DNA from: CALXOJ01 sp034120015
Lineage (GTDB): Bacteria > Spirochaetota > Spirochaetia > JAFGXN01
Assembly: GCA_034120015.1 (NCBI GenBank)
Contig: JAXEIF010000025.1
Span: 106,327 to 170,326, forward strand
DNA: 64,000 nt
Direction of reading: 5' to 3'
Shown here: positions 61,443 to 64,000 of the stretch, one piece after another
Layout: the number at the start of each line of letters is the position of its first letter
Position numbering within the stretch: the stretch's first letter is position 1
The notes under the pieces: model-generated
The model's input: the letters and a program-made list of their open reading frames with translations, nothing else
Told to the model about the DNA's origin: nothing
Databases searched by the model: none
Program-made: the position numbers and the translations under genes

Positions 61443-61559
61443 TATGCTTTCTCACATCCGGACTGTAACCGTCGGTTACGGAATTGCACCGTATCTGTCC
61501 GATACCGGACTCGCGGACTTTCACCGCCGGCAGGGAATTGCACCCGCCCCCGAAGCATA
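61443..61559 (-). ncRNA. FMN riboswitch aptamer (RFN element)
   Basis: The minus strand carries the RFN blocks in order: CTTCGGGGGCGGGTGCAAT, CCGGCGGTGAAAGTCCGCGA, GGTGCAATTCCG, ACCGACGGTTACAGTCCGGATG and AGAAAGCATA. P1 is TATGCTT/AAGCATA (61443-61449 with 61553-61559). It controls the riboflavin operon by sensing FMN. Confidence 0.95.
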
Positions 61560-61563
61560 TCTC

Positions 61564-61592
61564 ATTATATACCTGCCGGAAAGAAAAAGCAA
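61564..61592 (-). promoter_or_regulatory. Promoter of the riboflavin operon
   Basis: -35 TTGCTT (61587-61592), 17-base spacer, -10 TATAAT (61564-61569). Transcription should start at about 61557-61559, right at P1 of the riboswitch. Confidence 0.75.
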
Positions 61593-61692
61593 GCGGAAAA
61601 GCATGTTTGAAGATGACGAAACGATCAAAAAACAGTTCAAAATCGGGAAAATCCTCTGCAAAGAATGCTTTTGTGTGGTACAATATGATCCT

Positions 61693-62148
61693 ATGAAAAT
61701 CAAAATACCTTCACGTTTCATGTTTTGTCAAAACGATGCCTGCCCGAAAGCCTCCGCCTGCCTGCGGCATCTCGCGCTCGAACTGCTGACGCCCGATGAA
61801 CGGGAAATCGTTGTCCTGAATCCGCTGGCTTACCCGGCGAAAGGATCGGTCTGCCCGCTGTTCGGAAGCAGCAAAACCGTCCGGGCGGCTTGGGGCATCG
61901 TCAATCTGCTGACAACCGTTCCTCACGCCAAAGCCCAAAAAATCAAAGCGGAACTGCTCTCCTGCTTCGGCCGGTCGAAATATTACCGTATGCGGCGCGA
62001 AGAGATTCCCGTGATGCCGGAAGATCAGGCTCTTATAAAAGAAATCTTCATGAAAAACGGCATCGAAACGGATCCCGAATACAGCCGTTTTACGGAAGAG
62101 TATCAATGGTCGTTTCATACGGACGAAACACTTTGTTTCAGACTGTGA
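61693..62148 (+). CDS. DUF6078-like protein
   Basis: 151 residues from the ATG at 61693. The frame is open from 61444, but that part is the riboswitch and its promoter on the other strand, so it is not coding. The pattern FCQNDACPKASACLRHLALELL, CPLFGSSKTVRAAWGI, LLSCFGRSKYYRMRREE and a final EEYQWSF resembles DUF6078, which I know mainly from gut Bacteroidetes. The conserved cysteines may bind a metal. No Shine-Dalgarno sequence is seen; a TACAAT box 8 bases before the ATG could give a near-leaderless mRNA. The last seven codons (ETLCFRL and stop) lie inside a tandem repeat. Possibly acquired horizontally. Confidence 0.7.
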   Translation: MKIKIPSRFMFCQNDACPKASACLRHLALELLTPDEREIVVLNPLAYPAKGSVCPLFGSSKTVRAAWGIVNLLTTVPHAKAQKIKAELLSCFGRSKYYRMRREEIPVMPEDQALIKEIFMKNGIETDPEYSRFTEEYQWSFHTDETLCFRL

Positions 62149-62257
62149 AACACTTTGTTTCAGACTGTGAAACACTTTGTTTCAGACTGTGAAACACCTT
62201 GTTTCAGACTGTGAAACACTTTGTTTCATACGGTTGAAACACTCTGTTTCATGCGGC
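62110..62257. repeat. Tandem 22-bp palindromic repeat (about six units)
   Basis: Units of GAAACACTTTGTTTCAGACTGT run from 62125 to 62212 (four copies, the fourth with one change), followed by two diverged copies to 62257 that end CATACGGT and CATGCGGC. A partial GTTTCATACGGA precedes them. Each unit contains GAAAC-ACTTT-GTTTC, an inverted repeat. The first copy encodes the C-terminus and stop codon of the DUF6078 gene. Confidence 0.92.
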
Positions 62258-62303
62258 AGATAGTTTTACATACACTGTAATATCTTCGGTTTCGTAAATT
62301 GAT

Positions 62304-62663
62304 TCAACAGAAATGAGCCATATCGTAGGGATAGTATTTACAGTCTTTCAATCCCGTATCGTCAAGTTTGAGGGCTTTTACTAAAGCGGCGGCGGCGATG
62401 CACCAATACCCCCGGTACCACCCTATTTTCAGATCCCGGTTGGTTATAACACCTTCGGTTAATGACATAAACCACTGTCTTTTCAGATACCTCTTTAACC
62501 GCCGGACGGCTTCCGCCTTGTTTTCTTTTGACAGCATCACCACCTCGTATACCGAATTGGTCTCTTTTGGGAAACGCAGTTTTTCTGTACTTATCTGCCA
62601 GGTTGGGTCCAGTATCTGTATCAGATTTTCCAGATAAATATCCCAATATTCACTTTTTATCAA
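62304..62663 (-). CDS. DUF1911/PoNi-like immunity protein, C-terminal domain only
   Basis: About 119 residues from a TTG at 62663 that has AAGGA five bases upstream and overlaps the stop of the preceding SH3 gene (TTGA); a GTG at 62690 is an in-frame alternative. The end, WYRGYWCIAAAALVKALKLDDTGLKDCKYYPYDMAHFC, matches the DUF1911 (PoNi C-terminal) pattern, in which GYWxxExAAxVKxLxxDDxSxxDxxYYPYD is usual. Full proteins carry an additional N-terminal DUF1910 domain, absent here, so this is a shortened or remnant immunity gene against a PoNe-type nuclease. Confidence 0.65.
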   Translation of the reverse strand: MIKSEYWDIYLENLIQILDPTWQISTEKLRFPKETNSVYEVVMLSKENKAEAVRRLKRYLKRQWFMSLTEGVITNRDLKIGWYRGYWCIAAAALVKALKLDDTGLKDCKYYPYDMAHFC

Positions 62664-62947
62664 TAATTCCTTAAATAGCCGCCGAAGCACCAGCCGACCT
62701 CACCGGGCATAAAATCACCCTCGGTAAGCAGAGTCTCAACTTGTACCCAATTGTCCGTTATGCCGTCTATTGTCTCTTCCTTGCCCAATGAAAGTATCAG
62801 CACCGGGGTACCTGCCCGCATTGTGATGATAGTCTCACCGGACATGTCTTCTTTTGCCCGGAGGCGCAAGTTTTCCTGTGTCCGTACACACCCATTGATG
62901 TTGTCAAAGAACTCCTTCTGTACGGAGATAGGGGGAGGGTTATTCAA
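62660..62947 (-). CDS. Small SH3-domain protein in the immunity array
   Basis: 95 residues from a TTG at 62947, with an in-frame stop two codons before it and no clear ribosome site, so it may be a fragment or rely on coupling to the overlapping upstream gene (eight bases). The bulk is an SH3-like domain: ENLRLRAKEDMSGE...TPVLILSLGKEETIDGITDNWVQV...GEVGWCFGGYL. No signal peptide remains. It resembles the SH3 module of the lipoprotein at 43996-44736. Its role in the array is unclear; it may be a displaced piece of such a lipoprotein. Confidence 0.6.
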   Translation of the reverse strand: MNNPPPISVQKEFFDNINGCVRTQENLRLRAKEDMSGETIITMRAGTPVLILSLGKEETIDGITDNWVQVETLLTEGDFMPGEVGWCFGGYLRNY

Positions 62948-63167
62948 AAGTTATTACCATATGCGAACCAACAGTTTTTTCGGTTACTTTTTGGATTATC
63001 TCGTTTTTATCACCTTCAGTTAATGGCTCGTTTTCTGGTATAAGCCAGTTTTTCATTGAACTTTTATAACAGACAAAACCGCCTACTATCATTTCGCCTG
63101 CGATTCTCGCAGTTCTGCCATCGAGTTCTACGTCTATGTATGTGTTTGTTCCGGTGATTTTTGTCAT
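62940..63167 (-). CDS. Imm74-like immunity protein
   Basis: 75 residues. The whole protein, ITGTNTYIDVELDGRTARIAGEM...GGFVCYKSSMKNWLIPENEPLTEGDKNEIIQKV...HMVITFE, resembles the Imm74 pattern I remember (short beta protein with RTxRIxGE, a GGF loop, W-x-P and a terminal ITFE). Imm74 proteins are predicted antidotes in polymorphic toxin loci. AAAGGA precedes the ATG. It follows the Imm11-like gene by two bases and overlaps the SH3 gene. Confidence 0.55.
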   Translation of the reverse strand: MTKITGTNTYIDVELDGRTARIAGEMIVGGFVCYKSSMKNWLIPENEPLTEGDKNEIIQKVTEKTVGSHMVITFE

Positions 63168-63169
63168 AA

Positions 63170-63712
63170 TTAGTCCTTTTCGCTATCCCAAGCTTCTATA
63201 AATTTAAAACCCTTAAGCTGGTTTTCATTTACTATATTTAAAAATTCATCAGTTACGAAATATTTCATGTCAACAATTCCATCAAAACGGGATGTTTGAA
63301 AAAGTGGTGGAAAATCAAGCATTTTAAAACAATATTTCTCTACTCCTATAATATCATTGTCAAGATATTCAAATACAGTTTTATTATTATTTAATGCATC
63401 AATCACTTTTAAATTATTTAGTAATATGAAATCATCTTGAAATCTTATATACTGAATCTCAAATTTTTCATTTTTATTAAAAATATTATAGGTTCGGTTA
63501 TTAATTAAAAGTCCTCTAAAATCCCAGCACCTAATAACATCACCTATTTTTAATCCTTCATCATTTGCATAGTTAAAAGTTATGCATCCTTCTTTAAAAG
63601 TTAATTTTCGACCTCTATTTATTTCTTTAAAATCTCTCTTAGTTAGATTTGTTTCGTTTATAAAACAACCTTGATAATTATCAACATCAAGATTTAATTT
63701 GTAAATTTTCAT
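63170..63712 (-). CDS. Imm11 (DUF1629)-like immunity protein
   Basis: 180 residues, AT-rich and Asn/Lys/Ile-rich unlike the rest of the window. The C-terminal block PPLFQTSRFDGIVDMKYFVTDEFLNIVNENQLKGFKFIEAWD fits the Imm11 family (xxVSExFxxVVxxxxLxGFxFxxVW). It probably neutralises the toxin encoded just upstream. AAGGAG precedes the ATG, 10 bases after the toxin stop, the classical toxin-then-immunity order. Confidence 0.68.
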   Translation of the reverse strand: MKIYKLNLDVDNYQGCFINETNLTKRDFKEINRGRKLTFKEGCITFNYANDEGLKIGDVIRCWDFRGLLINNRTYNIFNKNEKFEIQYIRFQDDFILLNNLKVIDALNNNKTVFEYLDNDIIGVEKYCFKMLDFPPLFQTSRFDGIVDMKYFVTDEFLNIVNENQLKGFKFIEAWDSEKD

Positions 63713-63722
63713 AAAAAACTCC

Positions 63723-64000
63723 TTAATTATGAACTTTCAACAATCCATTTAATAAATCTCTTCGTATCTTTTGAAGCTCATTACATATTAGTTTCTGTAT
63801 TTGTGCATCCGAACACTCTTTTTCAATTGCATCATATACAATACTATTTAAGCGTTCATAAACTTCATCAAAATATGAATTCAAATGCCCACCACAATGC
63901 ATTACTTCGGTTGTAACAAATTCATTCTTTTGGTAAGGTAAAAATACACCATTTGCAGGTGAATTTAAATCAATTCCATATTCGTGCAAGATTGCAACAC
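63723..64000 (-). CDS. AHH-type polymorphic toxin, C-terminal end (continues beyond the window)
   Basis: Open from the window edge to the stop at 63723, 92 residues. The stretch ILHEYGIDLNSPANGVFLP, then VMHCGGHLNSYFDEVYERL, is typical of the C-terminal half of AHH/HNH-type nuclease toxin domains (L-x-x-x-GID-x-N-x-x-x-NG-V-x-LP ... HxGxHxxxY). The motif that names the family would lie upstream, outside the window. The codon at 63989 (TTG) is unlikely to be a true start. The AT-rich composition marks it, with the next gene, as recently acquired. Confidence 0.68.
   Translation of the reverse strand, partial: VAILHEYGIDLNSPANGVFLPYQKNEFVTTEVMHCGGHLNSYFDEVYERLNSIVYDAIEKECSDAQIQKLICNELQKIRRDLLNGLLKVHN

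Noticed and set aside
61444..61692. N-terminal extension of the DUF6078 protein
   Set aside because: The open frame runs through the FMN riboswitch and rib promoter on the other strand, and homology begins only at the ATG at 61693.
62110..62257. CRISPR array
   Set aside because: The 22-bp units are directly adjacent with no spacers, and no cas gene is near; it is a simple tandem repeat.

Overview
The window comes from a spirochaete, most likely a host-associated Treponema or close relative. The pointers are a V-type ATPase operon in the spirochaete order (E, DUF2764 protein, A, B, D, I, K), a flagellar rod operon with a stand-alone FlgJ rod-binding domain behind a sigma-28-like promoter, an LptD-like protein downstream of uvrA, a eukaryote-like (type 2) IleS, and many lipoproteins and OM-barrel-like proteins. 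From memory, the uvrA-lptD, atp, flg and ileS neighbourhoods resemble those of Treponema pallidum. GC is moderate for most of the window; the last ~0.9 kb is visibly AT-rich.

Layout. 1-9 kb (minus): partial phoH-like gene, lptD, uvrA, a TPR protein and ispG. 9-16.3 kb: V-ATPase operon atpE-DUF2764-atpABDIK with a near-consensus promoter and a terminator. 16.4-18.5 kb: flgF/flgG-like genes and flgJ. 18.5-23.3 kb: lipoprotein esterase, tRNA-Asn, a membrane protein with a degenerate GGDEF-like end, hisH-hisF and a lipoprotein. 23.3-26.4 kb: type 2 ileS. 26.5-32.6 kb: a DUF3298-like secreted protein, two alternating pairs of XRE-cupin regulator and acyl-CoA ligase, and an HPt-like helical protein. 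32.6-39.5 kb: valS, an ECF sigma/anti-sigma/transglutaminase-like operon and cysS. 39.5-47.5 kb (plus): murB, a TetR/CrtI-like oxidoreductase/ferredoxin-reductase operon, an SH3 lipoprotein and a GH20 lipoprotein. 47.5-52.6 kb (minus): ackA, a GH110 alpha-1,3-galactosidase-like enzyme, an M30-like metallopeptidase and a small secreted protein. 52.6-56.1 kb: two OM-barrel-like proteins and two tandem PepSY-like proteins. 56.2-61.6 kb: ribH-ribD-ribE-ribBA-ygiQ behind an FMN riboswitch. 61.7-64 kb: a DUF6078 gene running into a 22-bp palindromic tandem repeat, then a small-ORF array that looks like the immunity end of a polymorphic-toxin locus (DUF1911/PoNi-like, SH3, Imm74-like, Imm11-like, and the C-terminus of an AHH-type nuclease toxin).

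How it fits together. The core is spirochaete housekeeping (ion-pumping ATPase, motility, translation, envelope, riboflavin). The GH20 and GH110 enzymes, secreted peptidase and DUF6078 gene suggest life on animal mucosal glycans in a gut community; this is inference. The most novel-looking parts are the immunity array with its adjoining palindromic repeat, the peptidase plus small secreted protein that share a motif, the ECF operon with a Cys-to-Ala transglutaminase domain, and several RNA-level controls: FMN-riboswitch antitermination, a hairpin linking the ackA stop codon to the GH110 start, and candidate leaderless genes.
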